Source of the DNA: CAZYFH01 sp965249175
GTDB lineage: Bacteria > Acidobacteriota > Vicinamibacteria > Vicinamibacterales > UBA8438
DNA length: 64,000 bases
Direction of reading: 5' to 3'
Assembly (NCBI GenBank): GCA_965249175.1
Contig: OZ252227.1
Location: forward strand, 558,001-622,000
How positions within the stretch are numbered: position 1 is the first letter of the stretch; the number at the start of each line of letters is the position of its first letter. A program made the translations under genes and the position numbers. Below, piece by piece: positions 35,469-44,237 of the stretch. A model generated the notes under the pieces. It was not told the DNA's origin and searched no databases. It saw only the letters and a list, made by a program, of their open reading frames with translations.

Positions 35469-36797
35469 CTAGTCCGCGCCCAAGGCGTCCCACACGGAGG
35501 GGCGCACCCCTCTCTTCGCCCACGTCTTCGTGATCGCCGCGTGGCGACGCTCGGCCCGGCGCTTCAGCTTGTTCAAGGAGGCGAAGGGGAACGGCGAGTG
35601 CGGCTCGAGCTCTCTGACCAGCTTGGCGGTGAACAGGCCTCGGTTGTGGGCCACGGCCTGTAGCAGCAGGTGGACGCAGTTTCTCCGGATCGCCGTCCAC
35701 AGGCTTCGACAGCGAGCACCGTCGAATCGCACCGCCCCCGCCTCGAGGACGCGATCCATGAAGTTCAGCAGTCGGATCGCGACCGGATCGAGTGGCCGAC
35801 CGTCGGCGACCCGAGAGAAGATCGTCACGTGCCCGGCCGCGCGGTCCGCGGTGACGTCCTGAAGGTCGTCGAGGAGCTGGAGGAGCGTGCCGTAGCCGAA
35901 GAGGAACTCGGCTTCGGCGTTGGTCAGCGAGCCGGCCACGAGATAGCCGTCGGCGAGGACCGAGCTCCCGCCCTTGGCGAGGCTGATGCCGAGAACGTCG
36001 GTGTCACCCCACGAGGGGCCACCCTGCTGATCGAGGCTCCGGCACTGGCCGCGGTGAATGGCCAGGAGGCCGAGGTAGACGTCGGGGAAGACGGGGCGGG
36101 GGTACTGCCCTTCGATCATCTCCACGAGCCGGAACACTCTCTGCTCGTTGGCGTCGGTCGGCTCAAGTCGCACGCCCCAGAGTCGTCGCGTCAGCCGCTC
36201 GCTCGTCGCCCACTTGGCCGCGGTATCGATGTCCGGGCTGTCGAGCGGGTTGTCCGTGTAGGGGTAGAGCAGGCTGTAGGCCAAGACAGCCGGCGTCAGT
36301 TCCAGCGGTCGATCCAGCATGATCTGGATCCCGTTCATAATCCAGAGGTTGCGCAGGGCCTGGAAGAGCGGTTCGAGCGGGACGTCGGCATCGAAGAGTC
36401 GCGCCTGGCGCGCGAACGCCTGGGTGACGCGGAAGGCATCGTCGGCGAAGAAGAGCTCCCGCTCTCCAGCCGACCAGCCGAGGCACTCGTCCGCGTACTC
36501 GCGAATCCTCTCCCGAAGCGACTCCTTCAAGGTGTCCCTGTCGGCGTCGGCTTCAGGAAGCGCCCGAACGGCGTCGCCGACGGTATCGATGAGCGCCCTC
36601 GTGCGGCGCTCGTTGCGGTGCTGCCGGGATCGGTCGACGGGATCGCCGAGCCGCAGTGTCCGGTCGTCGGTGGTGCGCCAGAGGCGTCGGTGCGTTTCCT
36701 CCAGATCGGTGAGACGGAGCCAGAAAGCCCGTTCGATATCGTCGTGCGGGCCCTTGCGCGGGTCATGCTGGACCTGGGAGGGGGGAAAGGCGATCAC
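35469..36797 (-). CDS. Class I isoprenoid/terpenoid-synthase-like protein
   Basis: The 442-aa, all-helical protein has two Asp-rich motifs at plausible spacing: DNPLD at 182-186 in LLYPYTDNPLDSPDID, and DDLQD at 310-314 in GYGTLLQLLDDLQDV. These resemble the paired Mg-binding motifs of class I terpenoid and prenyl synthases. Overall similarity to well-known synthases is low, and no product can be predicted. No prenyltransferase or cyclase partner is adjacent. It starts with GTG and lies between the IS and the inner selC-like repeat. Alternative: a catalytically unrelated helical protein with chance motifs. Confidence 0.55.
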   Translation of the reverse strand: MIAFPPSQVQHDPRKGPHDDIERAFWLRLTDLEETHRRLWRTTDDRTLRLGDPVDRSRQHRNERRTRALIDTVGDAVRALPEADADRDTLKESLRERIREYADECLGWSAGERELFFADDAFRVTQAFARQARLFDADVPLEPLFQALRNLWIMNGIQIMLDRPLELTPAVLAYSLLYPYTDNPLDSPDIDTAAKWATSERLTRRLWGVRLEPTDANEQRVFRLVEMIEGQYPRPVFPDVYLGLLAIHRGQCRSLDQQGGPSWGDTDVLGISLAKGGSSVLADGYLVAGSLTNAEAEFLFGYGTLLQLLDDLQDVTADRAAGHVTIFSRVADGRPLDPVAIRLLNFMDRVLEAGAVRFDGARCRSLWTAIRRNCVHLLLQAVAHNRGLFTAKLVRELEPHSPFPFASLNKLKRRAERRHAAITKTWAKRGVRPSVWDALGAD

Positions 36798-37139
36798 CGC
36801 AGCGGCTCCTCGTCTTTCCTTACGGATTCCGACGCGGACAGGTTCGAGCGCGACCTCTGGGGAGGGTGCGGCCCGCCTGGGAGTCGAACCCGATCGTCAC
36901 CCTCCCTCGTTGTTCACCCCGGTATCGTTGCGTCATCCTTCGTATGCTGCGGTCCCCTCCTGCCGCCCGACGCTGAGGGGATATCCCTGAAGTCACGGTC
37001 GACGTGAAAGGGATTTAGCGAGAGTCTCCACACCGGCGTTACGGCCGATGTCACATAGGGACCAACGGGTTCCACTACACATGGCGATCTGCCGCCGGGA
37101 ATCGTGCCTGTCCAGGCCCACAGGAGGGCGTTACCAAAG
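36798..37139. other. Non-coding stretch carrying the inner selC-like repeat
   Basis: No gene is apparent in these 342 bases. At 36874-36891 there are 18 bases identical to part of the selC 3' half, in the same orientation. The bases around them do not fold as a complete tRNA. Confidence 0.55.
36874..36891. repeat. Third, partial selC-like direct repeat (possible junction of two tandem elements)
   Basis: CGCCTGGGAGTCGAACCC is identical to 46560-46577 inside selC (T-arm and first acceptor bases) and has the same orientation. Beyond it the acceptor bases differ. T-arm words recur among tRNAs, so a remnant of another tRNA is an alternative. Confidence 0.45.
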
Positions 37140-37946
37140 TCACATCGATCGCGGCGTCCAGACCTCGCCTTCGAGGCGACTGATCTGCTCCCCGCGTGGG
37201 AGGTCCTGGAACTCGTCGAGGTGCTGGCTCATGACGAGGGCTGAGACTGTTGCGTCGAACGCATCGTCGGAAGCGATGGCCGAGGCACGATGGGAGCGCA
37301 ACAGGTCGGGCCAGTGGGCGGCGAGGTGCTCGGCTCGCTGCGCCGCTGAGCTCTTGACGATCGGGCCCGTCAGCAACCGAGGGTAGATCTCGCCGACGAG
37401 GGGAAGCGTGGGTAGGTCGAAGGGCCAGATGGCGACCCCGGCCTCGCGGAGTTGTGCCAGGTGAGGGATCCCTCGGATCGACCCGGTGCCGACCGCGCCG
37501 GCCCCAGCGATCTGAAAGCACGACTTGGGTGTCAGACGTCGGGTCGCGCGCAGCTGCTTCTCGGTGCGTCGAAAGAGCTCCACGTCGAGCGGCATCTTGG
37601 TCCCGCGTCGGCCCCAAAACGGCGGGTCACACGCTGCGAGCCAATCCTCACCGTCGCGCGCAACCACCGACCAGAAGTCGAACGCCGTGGACACCCCGCA
37701 TGACTCCAGGAACCAGGCCGGGTAGGAGAACGAGAAATCCAAGCCGGCGACCGACGATGGGTCCGCGTGCAGGGCGTCGATGAGACGGTCGATAGCCTCG
37801 GCCCGTGTCTGGCACGGCTCGAGCGCGTCGAGACGGCCGTCCCGTGCAGACGCCATCCAGATCTTGCCGGCGGAGTGCTTCGCGCCGGACCAATCGATGG
37901 CGATGGCACGCACGACCTCCGCCGTCGAACACTGCGCTTCGCGCAC
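37140..37946 (-). CDS. DUF429-family protein (predicted RNase H-like nuclease)
   Basis: The 268-aa protein starts with VRAIAIDWSGAK, the beta-strand plus Asp typical of RNase-H-like folds. It has a second acidic strand in VAGLDFSFSYP and a late DDAFDATVSALVMSQHL segment, the layout of DUF429. Activity has not been assigned from the sequence. It lies 68 bp downstream of the small PD-(D/E)XK gene on the same strand, making a possible three-gene nuclease/methylase cassette. Confidence 0.75.
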   Translation of the reverse strand: MREAQCSTAEVVRAIAIDWSGAKHSAGKIWMASARDGRLDALEPCQTRAEAIDRLIDALHADPSSVAGLDFSFSYPAWFLESCGVSTAFDFWSVVARDGEDWLAACDPPFWGRRGTKMPLDVELFRRTEKQLRATRRLTPKSCFQIAGAGAVGTGSIRGIPHLAQLREAGVAIWPFDLPTLPLVGEIYPRLLTGPIVKSSAAQRAEHLAAHWPDLLRSHRASAIASDDAFDATVSALVMSQHLDEFQDLPRGEQISRLEGEVWTPRSM

Positions 37947-38014
37947 CTCCTCAGTGGGCGCCCTGCCGTGGCACTGGCTCCATGGGTGTGACGACGTGGA
38001 GACGCACGGTCCGG

Positions 38015-38407
38015 TTAGCGTATGCCGAAGAACAGCTTCAGCCAGGACTCAAGGTCGTCGAACGCAACCGCTTTTCCGGTTGAGTGCAGGTAGGACACGA
38101 ACTTGTCCGAGAACCCCTCGCCAGCGAACACGACAAGCCCTGGGATCGGCCACGCGGCGAGATCCTGAATCGTGGCGACGATCTTTTCTTCCGCGCTTCC
38201 CCCGCCTCTTTGCGCTTTGCACTCCAGACCCAGGGTGCGATCGCCGTCCTGGCGGGTCATGACGACATCGATGTGTCTGACAGCACCCCACAGTCGGCGT
38301 CCGACCTTGACCTGCATGCGGACGCCCAGACCAAGACGCTCGCCCAGATCGGCCACCGCCTTCTCCAGCGCCTTGCCCGACTCGAACGCGGCTGACTTGC
38401 CTGGCAT
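38015..38407 (-). CDS. Small PD-(D/E)XK nuclease, likely restriction partner of the Dam-type methylase
   Basis: The 130-aa protein has a PD-(D/E)XK-like core: HIDVVM with Asp47, then TLGLECKAQ with Glu62-Cys-Lys64, 14 residues later. An N-terminal helix (FESGKALEKAVADLGERLG) carries the usual upstream Glu. It lies 5 bp after the dam-like gene, so a type II restriction-modification pair is likely; GATC as target is inferred only from the methylase. At 130 residues it is short for a restriction enzyme. It might also be a nuclease-like accessory protein. Confidence 0.65.
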   Translation of the reverse strand: MPGKSAAFESGKALEKAVADLGERLGLGVRMQVKVGRRLWGAVRHIDVVMTRQDGDRTLGLECKAQRGGGSAEEKIVATIQDLAAWPIPGLVVFAGEGFSDKFVSYLHSTGKAVAFDDLESWLKLFFGIR

Positions 38408-38412
38408 GCTGA

Positions 38413-39396
38413 TCAGTGCTCGGTGTCTCGTGGGACGTTGCTGATGAGATACTCCGACACTTTGCCACGGGCAGACGCCTTGGAGTTGATCGCGCGCCTG
38501 GCCGATACCCGGTACGCTCTCAGGCCGACCGCTTCCGCGGTCCGATTCCCGTCGTACAGATCAGCGATCTCTGGAGCAGTGGAGTTGCTCAGCACGACCC
38601 AACAGCCGCGGCGAGCGAGCTCCACAACGACTCTTTGAAGGCGCTCTTGGTCAGCCTGGCCAAAACCAGTGGCGGTGTACGACGTAAACAGCGCCGTGCG
38701 ACTGAGAGGCGCGTATGGCGGGTCGAAGTACAGAAAGTCTCCAGCTACCGCCCGGTCGAGCACTGATTCGAATCCGGCCTGGGAGATATCCGCGCGCGCG
38801 ATCGACAGCGCCTGCGCCACCAGCCTGAGATTCTCCCGGTCGCAAATCAACGGGTTCGCATAGCGACCGATCGGCACGTTGAAACGCCCTCGAGAGTTGA
38901 GCCTAAAGAGCCCGTTGAATCCCGTGCGGTTCAAGTAGATGAGCTTGGCTGCGAGCGCGGGAGTGTACCGGGCACTCTGCGGTGCGTCACCGTTAAAGAT
39001 GCGCTGTCGCCGAGGATTGAACTGTTCGTCCCGGATGCGATAGTAGTGCGCTTTCGGATCCTGCGCGTAATCCCGCGCCAGTTGCGCCAGGTGCCGGATC
39101 ACGCGGTCGATGTGATCGCGGACCATGAGATAGCACCCGATCACATCGGCGTTGTTGTCGATAAGAGTTGTTCGGCGATCAGCAATGCGCCCTCGGTTGT
39201 ACAGATCGAAAAAGACGGCGCCGCTGCCAAAGAACGGTTCGTGGTACGCGCGAAATGTCGTCGGGTAGAACCGGCTGATGTTGGGAAGCAGCTGACGCTT
39301 TCCCCCTGCCCACTTCAAGAACGGCTTGACGGCCTTTGATCTGGGTTCGGGCGAGGTCTGCTTCGTAGTGTCGACGGCGTTCGTGGTGGGTGACAT
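38413..39396 (-). CDS. Dam-family adenine-N6 DNA methyltransferase
   Basis: The 327-aa protein has motif I as KPFLKWAGGKRQLLPNI (24-40), FFGSGAVFFDL, the Dam-type target segment LNRTGFNGLFRLNSRGRFNVPIGRYANP, and the catalytic DPPY at 225-228. This arrangement is that of D12-class methylases such as Dam and DpnIIA, which methylate GATC. A Ser/Thr-rich N-terminal extension and a longer C-terminus make it somewhat larger than Dam. Base composition is visibly less GC-rich than the neighbouring chromosomal genes, in keeping with transfer. Confidence 0.85.
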   Translation of the reverse strand: MSPTTNAVDTTKQTSPEPRSKAVKPFLKWAGGKRQLLPNISRFYPTTFRAYHEPFFGSGAVFFDLYNRGRIADRRTTLIDNNADVIGCYLMVRDHIDRVIRHLAQLARDYAQDPKAHYYRIRDEQFNPRRQRIFNGDAPQSARYTPALAAKLIYLNRTGFNGLFRLNSRGRFNVPIGRYANPLICDRENLRLVAQALSIARADISQAGFESVLDRAVAGDFLYFDPPYAPLSRTALFTSYTATGFGQADQERLQRVVVELARRGCWVVLSNSTAPEIADLYDGNRTAEAVGLRAYRVSARRAINSKASARGKVSEYLISNVPRDTEH

Positions 39397-39498
39397 GCTC
39401 GAAGACCGGCGAAATCATAGCACTGCATCTTTACGGCACGACGGAGTTGCACACCGCCTACGGCTTCCGTGGCCACCGCGCTATGATGACCCCCTTCC

Positions 39499-39570
39499 AT
39501 GTCCCTCGCTCCCGGCTCGACCCTCGGCCCGTATGAGATGGTGTGCCCCGCACTCAGAGAGGTCCGATAA
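39499..39570 (+). pseudogene. Remnant 5' end of a Ser/Thr protein kinase gene
   Basis: The words MSLAPGSTLGPYEM match the first residues of the PknB-type kinases in this region (compare 42297), then the frame ends after 23 codons. Only the extreme 5' end is left. It sits directly before the DUF1772 gene. Confidence 0.6.
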
Positions 39571-39573
39571 AAC

Positions 39574-40068
39574 ATGGGAGTCTTTCAGATCGCACTGATC
39601 GCGGCCACGTTGCTCTGTTCCTTGGTGGCAGGCTTCGTGTTTGCGTTCGCCGTTGTGGTGATGCCGGGCATCAAGGGTTTGAACGATCGGGGGTTTATCC
39701 AAGCCTTTCAGGTCATGGACCGCGTGATTCAGAACAATCAACCGCTGTTTATGTTCGTCTGGGTCGGTTCGGTTGTGGTGTTGGTGGTGTCGGCCGTGCT
39801 TGGCTTCGGACAACTGGACGCGAGTGGGCGTCTGCTCATCATCGGCGCCACCGCGCTCTACGTTCTCGGCGTCCAGGCGCCCACACTGAGCATTAACGTG
39901 CCGCTGAACAACAGACTGCAAACGCTCGATGTCGATGCGATGACCGACACATCGCGCAGAGACGCTCGCGCAGACTTTGAGCCGCGGTGGACCCGGTGGA
40001 ACTCGATCAGAACGGCCGTGGCGAGCTTGGCATCTGTTCTGTTGATGATTCTGTTGTTGAGGTTGTGA
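39574..40068 (+). CDS. DUF1772-like four-helix membrane protein
   Basis: The 164-aa protein has four hydrophobic helices (about 5-33, 57-80, 86-104 and 145-164) and the motif PLNNRLQ in the last loop, which is typical of DUF1772. Function is unknown. It sits 3 bp after a kinase 5' remnant, with a GAGAGG site upstream. Its composition is less GC-rich than the core genes. Confidence 0.75.
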   Translation: MGVFQIALIAATLLCSLVAGFVFAFAVVVMPGIKGLNDRGFIQAFQVMDRVIQNNQPLFMFVWVGSVVVLVVSAVLGFGQLDASGRLLIIGATALYVLGVQAPTLSINVPLNNRLQTLDVDAMTDTSRRDARADFEPRWTRWNSIRTAVASLASVLLMILLLRL

Positions 40069-40114
40069 CGTTGGGATTGCGGGAGACCCGGGCTTCACCG
40101 GACCAGGTGGGACA

Positions 40115-40728
40115 GTGGGTAGCGAGGTCATCAAAGGGCAAAACGAGAAGATGAGGGTAGATCTTGAGGCAGCCGCCCGCGTCCAGCAGTCGCTCTTGCC
40201 CAGTACGTTGCCGCGGACCAGTCGTGCCCACTTCGCGTGGGCCTATCGACCGTGCGACGCACTGGCCGGGGACACACTCAACGTCGTTCAGATCGACGAC
40301 CGGCATGTTGGCCTGTATGTGGTCGACGTCAGCGGACATGGCGTGTCATCAGCGCTACTATCGGTATCCGTGGCGAGGAACCTCATACCGCACAGCGACC
40401 GTTCGTCACTTGTTGTCGAGCCGGATGCCGACGGTCAGGAACACGTCGTGGTCGGACCAGCCGACGTGGCGTCGCGGCTGAACGAGCTCTACAAGATGGA
40501 CGCGAGCAACCGCCAGACTTCACTTTATACTCCGACGGCGTCACCGAGGAATCAAACCACCTCGACGAGCCGTTCGGGGACGAACGCTTGCTCCACGCGC
40601 TCGATGAAACGAGGGGGTTGACGCTGGACGAGAGCGTGGAATCACTGGTCGGCTCAGTGTTGAGCTGGCACGGAGCGACGCACTTGAGTGATGACCTCTC
40701 CGTGCTCGCCGTTGAAGTCTTCCGATAG
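40115..40728 (+). pseudogene. SpoIIE/RsbU-type PP2C phosphatase with internal deletion and frameshift
   Basis: The 5' part reads EAAARVQQSLLPSTLPRTS...YRPCDALAGDTLN, and VVDVSGHGVSSALLSVSVAR (metal-binding Asp and DG-like turn). It breaks off after LNELYKMDASNRQT. The 3' part, in another frame, reads FTLYSDGVTEESNHLDEPFGDERL...HLSDDLSVLAVEV, the final motifs of the same domain. The middle of the domain, with the AGHPP motif, is missing. The product cannot be a normal phosphatase. Confidence 0.75.
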
Positions 40729-40852
40729 AGACGAGCTATGGGCGCCAAGAGCGGCAAGGCGCACGAGCACGAACGCGGCACGCTGAGGCGGAGCCCCACG
40801 CGATGCGAGGCTACAAGCGCCTTGATCCTGCGTCGGTCGTTCCCTGACAGCT

Positions 40853-41071
40853 ATGGCCCTGACCGTCGGCACCCGCCTCGGCCCGTACACCGTCACCGCC
40901 CAGATCGGCGCCGGCGGGATGGGCGAGGTTGACCGCGCCCGCGACACCAAGCTCGACCGCGACGTGGCACTCAAAGTCCTGCCCGAGGCGATCACCTCCG
41001 ATCCCGACCGCCTGGCCCGCTTCGAACGCGAAGCCAGAGGCAGATTGTTGTCAACCCGACGGTGGTTCTGA
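40853..41071 (+). pseudogene. Remnant 5' part of a Ser/Thr protein kinase gene
   Basis: The frame encodes MALTVGTRLGPYTVTAQIGAGGMGEV..RARDTKLDRDVALKVLPEAIT...RFEREAR. This is the glycine loop and the catalytic Lys region of a PknB-type kinase. After about residue 61 the similarity ends, and the rest of the kinase is missing. The break is right before an outer-membrane protein gene. Confidence 0.75.
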
Positions 41072-41082
41072 GGAGTCAACGC

Positions 41083-41856
41083 GTGCCTCCCAATGTAGCT
41101 GTACCGTTGGCGTTGCTTTTCGTGCTGGGATGGTCGCCACCGGCCGGCGGGCAACCCGCGATCGCTAGCGATCGCCCTGGCCTCGGCACCGGCGCGTTCG
41201 TGCTGGAGGCCGGGACGGTCCAGCTCGAGGCCGGGGCCGAACTCGCGATCGATGACGAGCGGCGGTTCAGCGCGGGGCAGATGGTTGTGCGGTGGGGACT
41301 GCCGTTTGGTGAGCTGCAGGCGCTCGTCAACTCCTTCGTCGTCAGCCGGTCGCCGGAGGAGGCCGCGCGAGGGTTCGAGGATCTCGGCCTTGGCACCAAG
41401 ATTCCGCTCGTGGCGCGTGAAGACAGCCTCCATATCTCGATGCTCGCAAGCCTGAGTCTGCCGACCGGATCCGGGTTTCTCACGACCGACGAGGCTGTTC
41501 CAGCGGCGGCCCTGCTCGTGGACCGCGCCGTGTCTGAGCACTGGAGCGTCTCGACCACCCTCGGATACACCGCCGGCCCCGATGCACAACAGGACGCGCT
41601 GTCCGTGACCCTGACGCCGGGTGTGACGGTGCCCGGACCCCTCGATCTAGGCGCCTTTGTGGGCTACGCTGGGTTCTTTGCCTCCGGACCGGATCGCCAT
41701 GTCGTGGAAGCGGGCCTGACGTTCGGGGCCAGCTCGGACCTCCAGCTCGACGCCAACGGGGGCATCGACGTCGACACCGGAGACTACTTCGTCGGCGTCG
41801 GGTTCGCGAGACGATGGGGGTGGCGCGGTCCGAGTCCCGAGGTCGGGTCGCCCTAA
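41083..41856 (+). CDS. Outer-membrane beta-barrel protein, phenol-degradation MetA/transporter-like
   Basis: The 257-aa protein has a signal peptide (VAVPLALLFVLGWSPPAGGQ) followed by alternating beta-strand pattern (SDRPGLGTGAFVLEAGTVQLEAGAELA, KIPLVAREDSLHISMLASLSLPTGSGF). SDRP...VLEAG and the late GGIDVDTGDYFVGVGFARRW are typical of the MetA-pathway family of putative outer-membrane channels. The GTG at 41083 has an AGGAG site 7 bp upstream. Function is unproven. It stands between two kinase remnants. Confidence 0.7.
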   Translation: MPPNVAVPLALLFVLGWSPPAGGQPAIASDRPGLGTGAFVLEAGTVQLEAGAELAIDDERRFSAGQMVVRWGLPFGELQALVNSFVVSRSPEEAARGFEDLGLGTKIPLVAREDSLHISMLASLSLPTGSGFLTTDEAVPAAALLVDRAVSEHWSVSTTLGYTAGPDAQQDALSVTLTPGVTVPGPLDLGAFVGYAGFFASGPDRHVVEAGLTFGASSDLQLDANGGIDVDTGDYFVGVGFARRWGWRGPSPEVGSP

Positions 41857-41872
41857 CCCGGTCAGCCGGGTG

Positions 41873-41950
41873 TCACTGCCCACATCGGCGCCGACGGCAC
41901 GGGTGAAGCGGGGCGCGCGCGCGACACACTATTTGACCGAGAGACCTACT
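41873..41950 (+). pseudogene. Degraded fragment of a Ser/Thr protein kinase 5' region
   Basis: In one frame the bases read VTAHIGADGTGEAGRARDTLFDRET, which lines up with VTAQIGAGGMGEVDRARDTKLDRDV of the remnant at 40853. Key glycines and the Met are already mutated. It covers the same part of a kinase as that remnant, so it comes from another copy and not from one interrupted gene. Confidence 0.5.
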
Positions 41951-41965
41951 TCATGAGGAGGATTC

Positions 41966-42280
41966 ATGGCGAGTCGGAGTGACAAGGGGGTGACGGACGC
42001 CACCACAAAGTTGGGTAGGGCCATAGCCGAGGCACTACGTTCGTGGGCGCAGGAAGTCGGAGCAGACGACCTCGCCAGCGATTTAGTGGATCGTGTTCGT
42101 GAGGGTTTCGATGTGGTTCTTGACCGAGCCCACGAAGCGACGGGTAAGGCCCACACGAGGGCCACGAGCCGCGCCAAGAAGGCAGCCGCGAAGGCGAGCA
42201 AGAAAGTCCGCAGTACCGCCAAGAAGAAGGCACCCCGAAAGACGCCGAACAAGAAGAAGAGTGTTCGCGAGAAAAAGTGA
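41966..42280 (+). CDS. Histone-H1-like lysine-rich DNA-binding protein
   Basis: The 104-aa protein has a 65-residue helical head (TKLGRAIAEALRSWAQEVGADDLASDLVDRVREGFDVVLDRAHEATGK) and a Lys/Ala/Arg-rich tail (KKAAAKASKKVRSTAKKKAPRKTPNKKK) like bacterial H1-type proteins. A strong AGGAGGA site precedes the ATG. A role in DNA compaction is inferred from the tail. Confidence 0.7.
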   Translation: MASRSDKGVTDATTKLGRAIAEALRSWAQEVGADDLASDLVDRVREGFDVVLDRAHEATGKAHTRATSRAKKAAAKASKKVRSTAKKKAPRKTPNKKKSVREKK

Positions 42281-42296
42281 GTCGTTTCAGGCCAAC

Positions 42297-44214
42297 ATGC
42301 CCCTCACCGCTGGCACCACGCTCGGTCCCTACGAGATCCTCTCGCCCATTGGCGCTGGAGGGATGGGCGGTCTATTAGGCCCGCGACACCAGGTTGGACC
42401 GCACCGTCGCCATCAAAGTGCTCCCCGAGCACGTCGCCGCCGACCCTGATCTCAAGCAGCGGTTCGAGCGCGAGGCCCGCACTATCGCCGCCTTGAACCA
42501 CCCACACATCTGCACGCTGCATGACATCGGCAACCAGGACGGCATCGACTTCCTGGCCATGGAGCATCTCGACGGGGAGACGCTGGCGCACCGACTCGAC
42601 CAGGGTGCGCTGCCGCTGGATCTGGCGCTCCGGATCGCCATCCAGATCGCGGATGCGCTGGACAAGGCGCACCGGCAGGGGATCGTCCATCGGGATCTGA
42701 AGCCGGGGAACATCACGCTGACCAAGGCGGGGGCGAAGCTCCTCGACTTTGGGTTGGCGAAGTTGAAGCCGGTCGGGGGTGAGGTCGGGGTGACCGGGCT
42801 GCCGACACAGAGTGCCGGGCTGACGGGGGAGGGAACCATCCTCGGCACCCTGCAATACATGGCCCCCGAGCAGTTGGAAGTGAAGGATACCGATGCCCGC
42901 TCGGACATCTTCGCATTCGGCGCGGTCGTTTCTGAGATGGTGACTGGCCAGAAGGCGTTCAAGGGGGACGGCCAGGCCAGCCTCATCGGGGCGATCTTGA
43001 AGGACGAGCCGCCGCCCGTGTCCACGCTCCAACCGATGGCGCCTGCCGCGCTGGAAAACGTCATCAAGACCTGCCTGGCGAAAGATCCGGACGATCGGTG
43101 GCAGTCGGTCGGGGATGTTGGGCGGCAGGTGCTGGGGATTCTCGAAGCGGGCTCATCGCCATTGGCGGTGTCGGTGCCCGTGGCGGCTGCGCCTGGGCCA
43201 GTCGGGTGGCGGCGCGCGCTGCTGTGGGTCGCCGGCATGGTCATCGGGGGCTCGGTCGTTGGCGTTGCCGTCTGGAACCTGAAGCCGTCTGACCCGCGTG
43301 CTGTCAGCCGTTTCATCATCACGCAGGAGCAGGGCGCACACGAGGCTCTGGGGGGAGGGCCCTCCGGGTACGACCTCGCGTTTTCGCCCGATGGTCGGCA
43401 CCTTGTCTACGCTGGAAGAAACGGGGGGCTCGCAGAACTCTTCTTGCGTCGAGTGGACAGTTTCGAGGCCACCACCATTCCAGGGACGCAAGGGAGTTAC
43501 GCGCCCTTTTTTTCGCCGAACGACCAGTGGCTCGGTTTTCTGGCTGGCACGGCGCTCAGGAAGGTTCAACTTCCGTCGGCTTCGTCGAGGGCGGGAGTCG
43601 GCTGTACGTAAAACCCGTCGGCGGGAGCGGCGACGCCGACCTGATCTGGGAAAGCGAGCGCCAGATCCAGCTCGGCGATTGGTCGCCTGATGGTGACTCG
43701 CTGGTGTTGGTGCGGTTGGGGGTCGACGCTGGCTTCGATCTGTTGAGGCTCTCCCTGGTTAGCGGGGAGGTCGCACCCTTCGTAGAAGAATCGGGCAATG
43801 ACGTTGCACCGGTTTTCTCACCTGACGGTGGTTTCATCGCCTACACGTCGAACTAAGCGCCGCGAAGTGTATGTCCGCGCGTTTCCGCGGGGCGATCGCA
43901 AGCTGCTGGTTTCGACCGGTGGCGGCACCCATCCACTGTGGCCGCGTGCTGGAAACGAGCTCTTCTATTGGAATGGCGTCCGAATGACGTCGGTCGCCAT
44001 CGAGACGCCTGATCTGAGGCTCGGAACACCGGTGGAGATCTTCCAGGACACTTGGGATCGCAGTAGCGAAGAGGCCCTCAGTAGAGCGTATGACTACGAC
44101 GCTGTCGGCCAGCGATTCTTGATGGCTCGGTTGGCCGGCGAGCCGGTCGCACGTCAGATCAACGTCGTCCTGAACTGGGCCGAGGAGCTGACCGAGCGGG
44201 TACCGGTCGACTAG
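42297..44214 (+). pseudogene. Ser/Thr protein kinase with C-terminal beta-propeller, broken by several frameshifts
   Basis: The gene begins MPLTAGTTLGPYEILSPIGAGGMGG. A frame change at about 42,370 breaks it; compared with the usual GGMGEVYRARD, two bases appear lost. The kinase domain then continues in a second frame with VAIKVL, HRDLKPGN, DFGLA, the APEQ step and a membrane helix (ALLWVAGMVIGGSVVGVAVW). The TolB/WD40-like propeller shifts frame again near 43,560-43,600 and after the TAA at about 43,853, ending at 44,214. Kinases of this layout are abundant in Acidobacteriota. Assembly errors could fake one frameshift, but three argue for decay. Confidence 0.8.
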
Positions 44215-44237
44215 CACTCCGCGCCTCGGTTCGCGCG

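Noticed and set aside
36850..36930. A second tRNA gene at the inner selC-like repeat
   Set aside because: Only T-arm-like bases are present; no matching acceptor 5' strand or anticodon arm could be folded.
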